Positions 51,463 to 59,584 of a DNA stretch of 64,000 bases are shown in pieces (the stretch's first letter is position 1; each line of letters starts with the position of its first letter). Both the position numbers and the translations under genes were made by a program. Source of the stretch: Verrucomicrobiota bacterium (GTDB lineage: Bacteria; Verrucomicrobiota; Verrucomicrobiia; Verrucomicrobiales; Verrucomicrobiaceae); NCBI GenBank assembly GCA_017301975.1, contig JAFLEI010000008.1:1-64000 (forward strand), written 5' to 3'. The notes below the pieces were generated by a model. The model made no database searches, was not told the DNA's origin, and was given only the letters and a program-made list of their open reading frames with translations.

Positions 51463-52317
51463 TCAGCGGGCTCCTGGAAATGCGTTCGCACCTTCACGTG
51501 CCTGCTGCTCCTTCAGCAGCTCGGCTTTCACCCGGGCTTCATCTTCTTCAAAGACTGCCAGTCCGATAACGCCCACGTTGCCTGCCCCTCCGCTGGAGGC
51601 AGCTTTGGAGCGTGCCACACTGCCAAACACAAACGATTTCACGGTTGTGCTGTCTTTTCGGAAGCCGTCCACATTATACACCTCTTTGGGTTCCAGCACG
51701 AATCCACGCTGCTTTGGACTCGCCGTTTTTCCCGACAGAACGTTCAACCCGTCCACGCTCAAAACGACCTCGATGCGTTTTTTGGTGCGGTTTTCCAGCC
51801 TTACTTCGTAGTGGCTGCCGTTCTGCCCGATCACAATGCGCTTACCATGGACCTCATAATGCGGGAAGACATCGCCATAGCGAACCAGTCCCACTTTCAG
51901 GCGTTCTCCGGCTGCCTCGAAAAGGCCGCTACGCTTGCTCATGCTGCCGCCCAGAATTTCTGCCATAGCCTTCGCTCCCGTCTCATCATTGTAGTGAAAT
52001 GATTCCACCGCATCGGGTGTGGCGGTCTTGCGTATCAAGCGGGCGTCCTCCAAAACCGAATACTGTTCCCGTCCTGCAGAGGTGCCAAGACCTGGGCGGT
52101 CTTGGATCGGTGTCGTGGAACCTTTAGCCAGGAGATTGTCGATGGAGCTGTTGCTGATCGCGAAGCTGCCGGATCGATTGCCCGAGGTGATGGGGCCACC
52201 ACTATGAATCGGCATGATGGGTGCCGGAGATTTCATCGAGCCGCATGAAGCAATCAACGTGATGGCCAATGAGACGGAACAACAAGCAAACGAACGGAGG
52301 AGTTGGGCTGGGTTCAT
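51463..52317 (-). CDS. Lipoprotein of unknown function, divergent from blaI
   Basis: 284 residues from the ATG at 52317. The signal ends with lipobox LIASC (Cys25), giving an acylated mature protein. The first part is Ser/Pro/Gly-rich (MKSPAPIMPIHSGGPITSGN). Later come a likely beta-rich domain (HYEVRLENRTKKRIEVVLSV, GFVLEPKEVYNVDGFRKDST) and a Lys/Glu-rich tail (VFEEDEARVKAELLKEQQAR). I do not recognise a family. One copy of the operator-like dyad starts one base upstream of its start codon, so it is probably controlled by the divergent BlaI-type repressor. Confidence 0.65.
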   Translation of the reverse strand: MNPAQLLRSFACCSVSLAITLIASCGSMKSPAPIMPIHSGGPITSGNRSGSFAISNSSIDNLLAKGSTTPIQDRPGLGTSAGREQYSVLEDARLIRKTATPDAVESFHYNDETGAKAMAEILGGSMSKRSGLFEAAGERLKVGLVRYGDVFPHYEVHGKRIVIGQNGSHYEVRLENRTKKRIEVVLSVDGLNVLSGKTASPKQRGFVLEPKEVYNVDGFRKDSTTVKSFVFGSVARSKAASSGGAGNVGVIGLAVFEEDEARVKAELLKEQQAREGANAFPGAR

Positions 52318-52339
52318 AAATGCAGAAATATCAGCATTT
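52318..52339. promoter_or_regulatory. Candidate BlaI-type operator 1
   Basis: 22-bp dyad with arms AAATGC and GCATTT separated by ten bases (AGAAATATCA). It sits directly before the lipoprotein start codon. The extended half-site AAATGCTGA/TCAGCATTT is shared with the sites at 52357 and 52445. Confidence 0.65.
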
Positions 52340-52356
52340 GTAATTCTGGCAAGATG

Positions 52357-52378
52357 AAATGCTGAAAAATATGCATTT
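52357..52378. promoter_or_regulatory. Candidate BlaI-type operator 2
   Basis: Arms AAATGC and GCATTT around TGAAAAATAT, the same 22-bp spacing as operator 1. The centres of operators 1 and 2 are 39 bp apart. It lies in the middle of the lipoprotein/blaI divergent gap. Confidence 0.65.
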
Positions 52379-52444
52379 AATATGGCCGTCCTAGAATGCG
52401 ACCTGCGTGGGGTCCTGCAGCAATCCGCACTTGCGATCTTGATT

Positions 52445-52466
52445 AAATGCAGTATTTTCAGCACAT
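52445..52466. promoter_or_regulatory. Candidate BlaI-type operator 3 at the blaI start
   Basis: Left arm AAATGC, spacer AGTATTTTCA, right arm GCACAT (degenerate GCATTT). The right arm overlaps the ATG at 52465, so binding here would directly block the repressor's own expression. Confidence 0.6.
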
Positions 52467-52845
52467 GGCAGTCAAAGACGATCAGCTTTCCAAACGCGAG
52501 CGGCAGGCGATGGACATTGTCTATCGGCTGGGCAAGGCGACTGCGGAGGAGATCCAGGAGGAAATGCCGGACAGCCCGTCCTACTCCGCCGTGCGCGCGC
52601 TTCTGAGCATCCTGGTGGGGAAGAAGCTGCTCAAGCACACCCGCGAATCCCGCCGCTATGTTTATGAGCTCGCCATCTCCCGTGAAAAGGCGCGTGATAC
52701 CGCATTGCGAAAGCTCATGCGCACGTTTTTTGACGGCTCCCCCGGCAAACTGATGGCGTCCTTGCTCGATGCCAAAGATCGCAAGCTGCCGCCGGAGGAA
52801 ATCGCGGCGATCCGCAAACTGCTGGACGAGCAGCAGTCTTCCTGA
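52465..52845 (+). CDS. BlaI/MecI/CopY-family transcriptional repressor
   Basis: 126 residues from the ATG at 52465 (MAVKDDQLSKRERQAMDIVY); an ATG at 52447 would add six. The winged helix covers about 8-75, with ATAEEIQEEMPDSPSYSAVR, ALLSILVGKKLLKHTRESRR and YVYELAISREKAR, all typical of BlaI. The C-terminal helices (RKLMRTFFDGSPGKLMASLL) form the dimerisation and cleavage region. In the family, a partner M56 metalloprotease triggers cleavage of this repressor; that gene follows 19 bases later. Three operator-like dyads in the divergent gap suggest it controls itself and the lipoprotein. Confidence 0.88.
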   Translation: MAVKDDQLSKRERQAMDIVYRLGKATAEEIQEEMPDSPSYSAVRALLSILVGKKLLKHTRESRRYVYELAISREKARDTALRKLMRTFFDGSPGKLMASLLDAKDRKLPPEEIAAIRKLLDEQQSS

Positions 52846-52864
52846 TCCACTCACCTCTCACCCT

Positions 52865-53806
52865 ATGACCGCTTTTTGGATTGCGATCGCTCTCAAAGCC
52901 ACGTTGTGGGCCGCGCTCATGAGCGTTGCCGCACTCGTGGTCCCGGCACAGCATCCGCAGGTGAGGCGTCGTTTTGCCTTGATGGGCATGTGGGGGCTGT
53001 GGCTGCTTCCCTGGATGCCTTTGCCATGGCAGGGTCTTGCGACAGCTTCAATTGGTGTGGCGACTGACATCACCTCTCAGTCAGATTTCGGGTGGCCGGC
53101 TTTGGCGGCGGTCTGGGCTTGCGGCAGCATCGTGCTGCTGCTCCGTGTCGTGCGCGATGTCACCGCCATTCTTCGACTCGTTCGGCAGGCCGAGAAGTCC
53201 ACGCTGAATCCGGGTGGCGCTGTTGAAGTGCGCTTCACGGCGGACATCGAAGGCCCATGCATGACGGGCTGGCTGCGGCCCTGTGTGCTGCTGCCGCTTG
53301 AGGCGGCCTCCTGGCCAGAGGGGACGCTCCGGGCGACTCTGCGCCATGAATGTCAGCACGCGCGGCAGATGGACGGCCTGCACCGCTTCTGCGCCGCTCT
53401 TGTCCGCGCCTGCTTCTGGTGGAATCCCGCCATGCATGCGCTCTGCGGCATCTATGAGGCGGAGTCGGAAGTCTGCTGTGACGAGGAAGCCGCCATGGCA
53501 TGCAGCCGTCGTGAGTATGGAGAAATGCTGCTGGCCCATGCCACCCAGATGCCGCAGCCGGCATTCGCCATGTCTTTTGCTCGTCGCTCGGGCCTGCGCG
53601 TCCGCATTCAGCGGCTGTTTCACAACCGCCGCGATTCCCGCTGGCAGCTCTCCGCACGCTGGCTGGCGGCATTGGCGCTCATCCTCAGCGCCGCTGTACT
53701 CATGGCCTCGATCCGGGTGATGCCGCCCGAGATGGCTCAAGGAAACTCGCTCAAAACCGAGGCGCAGCTCCGTTTAAATGCAAATCCGTTTCCCGGCGCG
53801 CCGTAG
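52865..53806 (+). CDS. M56 (BlaR1-type) membrane metalloprotease without sensor domain
   Basis: 313 residues from the ATG at 52865. Several membrane helices flank a zinc protease domain with His161-Glu-Cys-Gln-His165 (RHECQHARQMDGLHR) and a downstream ESEVCCDEEA that supplies the third ligand Glu. A final helix lies near 275-290 (WLAALALILSAAVLMASIRV), after which only a short tail remains. BlaR1 and MecR1 carry a penicillin-binding sensor at this place, which is absent here. The protein therefore probably senses something other than beta-lactams, or relies on a partner. It forms a unit with the BlaI-type gene. Confidence 0.85.
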   Translation: MTAFWIAIALKATLWAALMSVAALVVPAQHPQVRRRFALMGMWGLWLLPWMPLPWQGLATASIGVATDITSQSDFGWPALAAVWACGSIVLLLRVVRDVTAILRLVRQAEKSTLNPGGAVEVRFTADIEGPCMTGWLRPCVLLPLEAASWPEGTLRATLRHECQHARQMDGLHRFCAALVRACFWWNPAMHALCGIYEAESEVCCDEEAAMACSRREYGEMLLAHATQMPQPAFAMSFARRSGLRVRIQRLFHNRRDSRWQLSARWLAALALILSAAVLMASIRVMPPEMAQGNSLKTEAQLRLNANPFPGAP

Positions 53807-53854
53807 CCAGCACTGTTGCTGCTGAGTGCGTGACTGGAAAATGCTGCGCCTTCC

Positions 53855-55246
53855 ATGAAAACACTCATCCTCTTCCTGCTGTTCTCCGTCAGCACCTTTG
53901 CGGCGAAACCGAACATCATCGTCATTTTCGTCGATAACTTCGGCAACGGCGACCTCGGCTGCTTTGGCTCAAAACTGCACCGCACACCGAATGTGGACCG
54001 GCTCGCAGCGGAGGGAACGAAGTTCACCAGCTTCTATGTGGCCAGCGGGGTCTGCACACCGAGCCGTGCGTCACTGATGACGGGCTGCTATCCGCGCCGG
54101 GTGGGCATGCATGTGAGCGACACCGGCGGCGCGGTGCTGCAGCCGGTCGCACGCAAGGGGCTCAATCCCACCGAGGTCACGATGGCGGAGGTTTTGAAAA
54201 GCGCGGGCTACGCCACGATGTGCATCGGCAAATGGCATCTCGGAGATCAGCCGGCGTTCTTGCCGACAAAGCAGGGCTTCGATGACTTCTTTGGCATCCC
54301 CTACAGCGATGACATGACCAAGGATAAAAAACCAGACATCTGGCCGGAGCTGCCGCTGATGCGCGGAGAAAAAGTCATCGAGGCGCCCGCAGATCGCGAT
54401 CACCTCGTGAAGCGCTGCACTGAAGAGGCGGTGCGCTTCATCGAGCAGCATGCCGCATCTCCCTTCTTCCTATATCTGCCGCACACAATGCCCGGTTCCA
54501 CCGCGCATCCGTTTTCAAGCGAGAACTTCCGTGGCAAAAGCGCGAACGGTGAGTACGGCGACTCCGTGGAGGAGCTCGACTGGAGCACCGGGGAGATCAT
54601 GGCGGCCTTGCAGCGCCTGAAGCTCGCGGACAACACCCTCATCGTCTGGACTTCCGACAACGGGGCCGTGAAACGCAATCCGCCCCAGGGCAGCAATGCG
54701 CCCTATCGCGGTTCAGGCTACGACACGTCCGAGGGCGCGATGCGCATGCCCTGCGTGATGCGCTGGCCGGGCAAGATCGCCGCAGGAACAGTGAATGATG
54801 CGCTCTGCTCCACCATGGACCTGCTGCCAACCTTCGCCAGCATCGTCGATGCCAAGCTGCCGCCGCACAAGATCGACGGCCATGACATCACCTCGATCCT
54901 CTTCAACACAAAAAACACCAGCTCCCCATGGGATGACGACGGCTTCTTCTTCTACCGCATGGATCAGCTTCAGGCCGTACGTGCAGGCGACTGGAAGCTC
55001 TACCTGCCGCTCGAAGGCAAATTCAAGAACCTGAGCGCCAAGCGTGAAGCCTCCAAGTTGGAGCTCTTCGACGTTCGTCACGATGTCGGCGAAGAGCACG
55101 AAGTCTCCGCGCAGCATCCGGAGGTGGTGACACGGCTGACCGCCCTTGCCGAAAAGGCCCGTGCAGATCTGGGCGATTTCAACCAGCCGGGCACAGGCCA
55201 GCGTGAAGCCGGCAGGGTGGAGCATGCGGTACCGCTCTTGCCCTGA
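53855..55246 (+). CDS. Secreted sulfatase (arylsulfatase family)
   Basis: 463 residues with a signal peptide (MKTLILFLLFSVSTFAA). The formylglycine site is Cys67 in CTPSRASLMTG, the canonical CxPSR motif that a formylglycine-generating enzyme or anaerobic SME must modify. KPNIIVIFVDNFGNGDLGCF starts the metal site. The usual Asp-Asp reads Asp27-Asn28 here, a conservative change that may alter the calcium site. TMCIGKWHLGD and IVWTSDNGAVKRNP are further standard motifs. The substrate is a sulfated glycan or aryl ester. It follows the BlaI/M56 pair but has its own 48-base gap. Confidence 0.88.
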   Translation: MKTLILFLLFSVSTFAAKPNIIVIFVDNFGNGDLGCFGSKLHRTPNVDRLAAEGTKFTSFYVASGVCTPSRASLMTGCYPRRVGMHVSDTGGAVLQPVARKGLNPTEVTMAEVLKSAGYATMCIGKWHLGDQPAFLPTKQGFDDFFGIPYSDDMTKDKKPDIWPELPLMRGEKVIEAPADRDHLVKRCTEEAVRFIEQHAASPFFLYLPHTMPGSTAHPFSSENFRGKSANGEYGDSVEELDWSTGEIMAALQRLKLADNTLIVWTSDNGAVKRNPPQGSNAPYRGSGYDTSEGAMRMPCVMRWPGKIAAGTVNDALCSTMDLLPTFASIVDAKLPPHKIDGHDITSILFNTKNTSSPWDDDGFFFYRMDQLQAVRAGDWKLYLPLEGKFKNLSAKREASKLELFDVRHDVGEEHEVSAQHPEVVTRLTALAEKARADLGDFNQPGTGQREAGRVEHAVPLLP

Positions 55247-55271
55247 CCCGCATTGCCTGCTGTGTTGTGGC

Positions 55272-55910
55272 ATGACCCGTGGCAACCGTTCGCTCCTCCT
55301 GCTGATCCTCATCATCCTCGCCGGGATCATCGTTCCGTTCATGATCTGGGGGGCGCAGTTTGACCAGACACTGAGCCTCGCGGGTGCACGCCAGTGGATG
55401 GAAGGCTATGGCTCGTGGGCATGGGCGGCGGGGATCGCGCTGCTGGTGGCTGACATTGCACTCCCTGTCCCTTCCACCGTGGTCATGTCGGCGCTGGGCT
55501 GGATGTACGGCTGGTGGCTGGGCGGGGTGGTCAGTGCGGCAGGCTCCATGCTTTCCGGCATCATCGCTTACGCGGCCTGCCGCTGGCTGGGACGTGGCGC
55601 GGCACGCAGAATTGCAGGAGAGGAAGGGCTGCGCCGTGGCGAGGAAATCTTTGAGCGTCGCGGCGGCTGGCTGGTGGCGCTCTCGCGCTGGATGCCCGTG
55701 CTGCCGGAGGCTGTGGCCTGCCTCGCGGGACTGTCCAGCATGCGGTGGCGGGTGTTCTTGCCCGCGCTGGCCTGCGGCTCGGTGCCCACGGGTTTTGTGT
55801 TTGCGGCGATCGGCCACCTCGGGCAGAGCGAGCCCGCCTGGGCTTTCGCTTTGAGCGCCATCGTGCCCGTTCTTTTATGGATCGGAGCGGCGCGTGTTTT
55901 GAAGCGCTAA
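55272..55910 (+). CDS. VTT/DedA-family (SNARE-associated) membrane protein
   Basis: 212 residues from the ATG at 55272. About five hydrophobic segments surround the VTT core, including VADIALPVPSTVVMSALGWM, GWWLGGVVSAAGSMLSGIIA and RWMPVLPEAVACLAGLSSMR (the conserved Arg/Pro loop). Family members act in membrane-lipid scrambling or ion and small-molecule transport. It starts 25 bases after the sulfatase stop. Its stop overlaps by four bases the stop of the convergent glycosyltransferase gene. Confidence 0.82.
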   Translation: MTRGNRSLLLLILIILAGIIVPFMIWGAQFDQTLSLAGARQWMEGYGSWAWAAGIALLVADIALPVPSTVVMSALGWMYGWWLGGVVSAAGSMLSGIIAYAACRWLGRGAARRIAGEEGLRRGEEIFERRGGWLVALSRWMPVLPEAVACLAGLSSMRWRVFLPALACGSVPTGFVFAAIGHLGQSEPAWAFALSAIVPVLLWIGAARVLKR

Positions 55911-58420
55911 CGCATCTCCATCAGGCCGGCTTTGGATGCCGCCGCACGCGCGAGCCTGCCCATTTCACGGCGCAATATCCACACGCCAAGCGGCACCAGC
56001 AGCACGACGGCGCAGACGGCCACAAGGCCCAGCACGAGCAGCGAGTGCAAACCGGCGGCCATCAAAATCGCGGTGACAATCAGCCACAGCAGCAGATTCC
56101 ACCCCAGGCTGCGGCGGATGCGAAGGAGAAGCTTGACCCGTGTCAGGCAGCGGCCGTCGGCATGAAATTCCGTGACACTCAAAAAGGCGCGGGACACCTC
56201 TGACCAGGGCCAGGCCTCGATGTCAAACCAGCGCCAGCCGTCGTCTTCGCGAAAAACAATGTGCGCGGATCGAAGCACTTTGCGCAGTTCCTGCAGCCAG
56301 GTATCGCGGGTGATGCCGGTTTCACTCCAAAAGCACAGCGTTCCCAGACTGAGGGTGATTTTGTGCGGACGCGTGGGCGGAATGATGTCCGGCAGCAGCG
56401 GATGGCGGCTGGGCCTTGCGCCCAGTAGCAGCATGCCGCGCAGCCGCGCCCATTCGCGCACCATGGGCTGCAAAAAGCTCAGCCACCATAGCAGCAGACG
56501 ATCCGGCAGGCCGTGGATGCCAGTCGCGGCGGCATTGCGGGCGCTGACCTGCCATGCCGACCCCAAGGCAAAGCCCAGCAGCCCCAGGGCCAGCCATGGC
56601 TGCTGACAAACCAGGGCGAGCAGCATCAGTGCGACCCACAGCAGCCCGGTAAGCCATTCCCACCAGCGGAAGCTGGAGGAGGAGTAGATCACCTGAAAAG
56701 CACCGAGCCCCCAGGGGCCGTGGAAGATGCTGCCCTCCACCGGGTGATCTGCCAGATGCTGATCCCCGTAGATGCCGCCACGCCAGCGCGCGCCACCCAG
56801 AATGCCGAAACGTGCGGGATGCGTTTTCATCAGGAGCGCCTCCGCGCAGCCGTAGCCAAACTGCTGCCTCAGATACGCCCGGATCGTGAAACGCCGGTGA
56901 TGCCAGACCATCGCCCCGGGCACAAACAGCAGGCGGCTGCCGGTTTCACGCAGCCGCCAGCAGATGTCCACATCATCACCTGCCGTTTTGAATTCAACCC
57001 GGAAGCCGCCGATGAGATCAAGCGCCTGCTTCCGTATGGCAAGATTGCAGCCCGGCAGGTGCTCGGCCTCGGTGTCATTGAGCAGCACATGCGCCGGCGC
57101 CCCCGGTGCGGCGGCCACCACGCGCTCGACGCGGTTGCGCGGCGGTGGCGGGATGTTGGGCCCTCCGGCAGCGGCGACGGTTTCATCCGCAAAGGCATGG
57201 CTCAGGAAAAGGAGCCAGTCGGGATGCGCGATGCAGTCATCATCCGTGTAGGCGATGATGGATCCGGTCGCCAGCCGGGCGCCGAGATTGCGGGCGGCAC
57301 TGAGCCCGGCGTGCTCCTGATACTCGTACCGCACCTGCGGACAGCGTTTCGCGATCTCGGCGATCTGCGGCCGGGAGCCATCGTCGATCAGCAGCACCTC
57401 AAAATCAGGATAGCGCAGCGCCAGCAGCGAATCCAGGCACGGGCCCAGGGTGGCGGCACCATTGCGCGTGCATACCACGACGGAGATGCGCGGCGGCGCG
57501 TCGGGTGTCAGCAAGGCCGGTGTCAGCTCCCGCTGCACAGCACAGGCAGGGCGTTCGTTTCTCTCCCGATCCACGAGGCCAAACTGCCAGTCGGTGATTT
57601 CCCTGCCGCCCCGATGCCATTCATCCGTGTAGGCAAACCAGACCCTGCCCGCAGTGCCACCGCTCAGCAGGCAGTCATGCTGCCAGCGCATGACTTCCAC
57701 CTGCCGCTGAGGCCCGTGAGTGGCCACATCCAGGCCGAATTCGGTGATGAGCAGGGGCTGGTTGCCGGCTAGATTTTGCCATTGAGCCACGCAGGCGCTG
57801 AAAGCTGCCGCAGATTCCAGGTACACATTCACCGCGAGGAAGTCGGCATTGCGTGGCAAGAGATACCCGGTGGACGGGTAGGTGGCGTAACTGACGAGAG
57901 TCTGTGGCGCATTGCGACGGGCGATCTCGATCAATTTTTCGATGAATGCCCGCACCCGCCGGGGCTTCATCCAGCGCACCAGAGTTTTCTCGATCTCATT
58001 GCCCACAAGGAGGGCGGTGATGCAGGCATGTTTGCCCAGTGCTGCACTGATGGAGGCGATCTGGGCTTTGATCTCACGGCAAAGCGCGCGGCTGGCGAGG
58101 AAATCGACATGCTCGCTCCATGGGATGCCTACGATCAGGCGCAGGCCCAAGGCCTCGACTTCGCGGAGCACAATGGGTGTCGGCGGCACATACAGCCGCA
58201 CGGTATTGAAACCCAGTGAGGCGATGTGGAGCAGGTCGGCCGCCAGTTGGTCGTCCTCCGGAAAGGGCTCGCCGCGGGAGTTCGGTTTGAAGGGGCCGTA
58301 GCTGACTCCACGCACGAAGTGGGCGGTGCCGTCTGCCAGTTGCAGAAACTTTCCTGCCGCCACCACGCGCGTCCCGTGACTCACGGGCGGAAGGGTGGCA
58401 GAGGGCGTGGCGGAAGTCAT
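55907..58420 (-). CDS. Fusion of a GH-A-type glycosidase-like domain with a GT2 glycosyltransferase
   Basis: 837 residues. Residues about 15-300 form a TIM-barrel-like domain with ALLVGNEIEKTLVRW (Glu142, Asn-Glu acid/base pattern) and PLLITEFGLDVATHG (Glu227, nucleophile pattern), as in clan GH-A glycosidases. A GT2 domain follows from about 310: ISVVVCTRNGAATLGPCLDS, the DxD site in YTDDDCIAHPDW (393-395) and the late catalytic GDDVDICWRLRETGS. Hydrophobic helices at about 590-640 and 795-825 anchor the C-terminal part. Hydrolase-like and transferase units in one chain suggest synthesis and trimming of a surface polysaccharide. It ends an operon with the two genes upstream. Confidence 0.82.
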   Translation of the reverse strand: MTSATPSATLPPVSHGTRVVAAGKFLQLADGTAHFVRGVSYGPFKPNSRGEPFPEDDQLAADLLHIASLGFNTVRLYVPPTPIVLREVEALGLRLIVGIPWSEHVDFLASRALCREIKAQIASISAALGKHACITALLVGNEIEKTLVRWMKPRRVRAFIEKLIEIARRNAPQTLVSYATYPSTGYLLPRNADFLAVNVYLESAAAFSACVAQWQNLAGNQPLLITEFGLDVATHGPQRQVEVMRWQHDCLLSGGTAGRVWFAYTDEWHRGGREITDWQFGLVDRERNERPACAVQRELTPALLTPDAPPRISVVVCTRNGAATLGPCLDSLLALRYPDFEVLLIDDGSRPQIAEIAKRCPQVRYEYQEHAGLSAARNLGARLATGSIIAYTDDDCIAHPDWLLFLSHAFADETVAAAGGPNIPPPPRNRVERVVAAAPGAPAHVLLNDTEAEHLPGCNLAIRKQALDLIGGFRVEFKTAGDDVDICWRLRETGSRLLFVPGAMVWHHRRFTIRAYLRQQFGYGCAEALLMKTHPARFGILGGARWRGGIYGDQHLADHPVEGSIFHGPWGLGAFQVIYSSSSFRWWEWLTGLLWVALMLLALVCQQPWLALGLLGFALGSAWQVSARNAAATGIHGLPDRLLLWWLSFLQPMVREWARLRGMLLLGARPSRHPLLPDIIPPTRPHKITLSLGTLCFWSETGITRDTWLQELRKVLRSAHIVFREDDGWRWFDIEAWPWSEVSRAFLSVTEFHADGRCLTRVKLLLRIRRSLGWNLLLWLIVTAILMAAGLHSLLVLGLVAVCAVVLLVPLGVWILRREMGRLARAAASKAGLMEMR

Positions 58421-58490
58421 GCGGGCGTCAGGTTCACATTCGGCGGAGGCCGAACGGTGAAACAGGTACGTGCCGAAGGCCAGTCAGACT

Positions 58491-58832
58491 TCAGACCTCG
58501 GAAGCTTTGTCGCTGGGCGTTTGACTGAGGCGGAGGTTTTCTGGCACCGCAGGATCCTCGATCTCCATTTCCACCCAGCCGTCGCCTTCGCGTTCGATGC
58601 GACGGGCGTTGATGAACATCACGATGCAGAAACCGACAAAGGCCGTGCTGGTCTCCAGCACGAACGGGGTGGAGAAAAAGGTGAAGAAATAGGCCAGCCC
58701 CTGACTCACGATCTCACGTGCGGTCTCGTTCATGTAGGCGGCCACGGCGACGCCTGTAATGATGGCAGCAGACCACAGCAGGGATTCGAGCCACCAGAGC
58801 GATTTTTGGGGAGTGGATTCAGGTGCAGGCAT
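58491..58832 (-). CDS. Small two-helix membrane protein, unknown
   Basis: 113 residues with two membrane helices (LWSAAIITGVAVAAYMN and a second one within FFTFFSTPFVLETSTAFVGF and following residues), a short basic loop (NARRIEREGDGW) and an acidic tail. I do not recognise a family. It starts seven bases after the RodZ-like stop and precedes the fusion glycosyltransferase, so it probably belongs to the same envelope-related operon. Confidence 0.65.
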   Translation of the reverse strand: MPAPESTPQKSLWWLESLLWSAAIITGVAVAAYMNETAREIVSQGLAYFFTFFSTPFVLETSTAFVGFCIVMFINARRIEREGDGWVEMEIEDPAVPENLRLSQTPSDKASEV

Positions 58833-58839
58833 GCGCAGA

Positions 58840-59436
58840 TCAGTTCACCGGGGTAGCTTTAGGGGCGGTACCCGGAAAATCCACTGGTTTTGTGTTCACA
58901 TTCGCCGTCCCGGCTGGATCTGGGGAGGCTGCCACGATCGGCGGGGTCTCGTCATCCTCCTCGACAGGGAGGGCCTTCAGCGCGGCAGGCTCCACCTGGC
59001 TGCTTACTTCAGCCACATGCTTTCCCCACATCGCAGTGCCTGCGAGAACAAAGATAAAGATGGCGAGGGCCGCCGGCAGTGGGGACTTGATCGTGCGAAT
59101 CCGATTCGGAGAGGGAGCAGAGGCGATGTCCGCACTCGTGCCCCGGTCCCGCAGCCATGGCCCTTGGGACTGTGTCAGGTAACGATAGTCGCGCTCCCCG
59201 CCCAGAACTCCCTCGGGCAGTTCTTCCAGCATTGAGGACGCATCCACTTCAAGAAAATCGCTGTACTGCCGTATGAACGAGCGCGCGTAGGTCAGGCTGC
59301 CAAATGCGGCGATGTTGCCGCACTCCAAGTAGCGCAGTCGTTGCGCCGGGATCCGTGTTTCATGCGCGGCATCCGCGATGGACAAGCCGCGCTTTTCACG
59401 TGCTGCGATGAGCATCTGGCCAAAGGTAGCGGTCAT
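58840..59436 (-). CDS. RodZ-like HTH membrane protein
   Basis: 198 residues from the ATG at 59436. The N-terminal helix-turn-helix (about 5-70: FGQMLIAAREKRGLSIADAA, AAFGSLTYARSFIRQYSDFL) is the HTH_25 form seen in RodZ, which links MreB to the cell-wall machinery. One membrane helix follows at about 125-145 (LPAALAIFIFVLAGTAMWG). The outer part is short and Pro/Ala/Glu-rich, lacking the beta domain of E. coli RodZ (337 residues), so it may be a reduced variant. It leads the operon with the small membrane protein and the GH-GT fusion. Confidence 0.72.
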   Translation of the reverse strand: MTATFGQMLIAAREKRGLSIADAAHETRIPAQRLRYLECGNIAAFGSLTYARSFIRQYSDFLEVDASSMLEELPEGVLGGERDYRYLTQSQGPWLRDRGTSADIASAPSPNRIRTIKSPLPAALAIFIFVLAGTAMWGKHVAEVSSQVEPAALKALPVEEDDETPPIVAASPDPAGTANVNTKPVDFPGTAPKATPVN

Positions 59437-59584
59437 AATTTGTTTATAATACGTCAAGTGTGACACCGTTGGCCGTGGGTGCGATCAATTATTTTGAAAT
59501 CGAAACACGCCTAAATGCAGAAAAACCTCAGAGGATGATTCCCTGTCTCCTTGTAATCAAAGCAAGGAATACTAAAGGTCCGCC

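Noticed and set aside
52465-53806. Beta-lactam resistance regulator pair (blaI/blaR1)
   Set aside because: The M56 protein has no penicillin-binding sensor and no beta-lactamase gene is nearby, so a resistance role is not supported.
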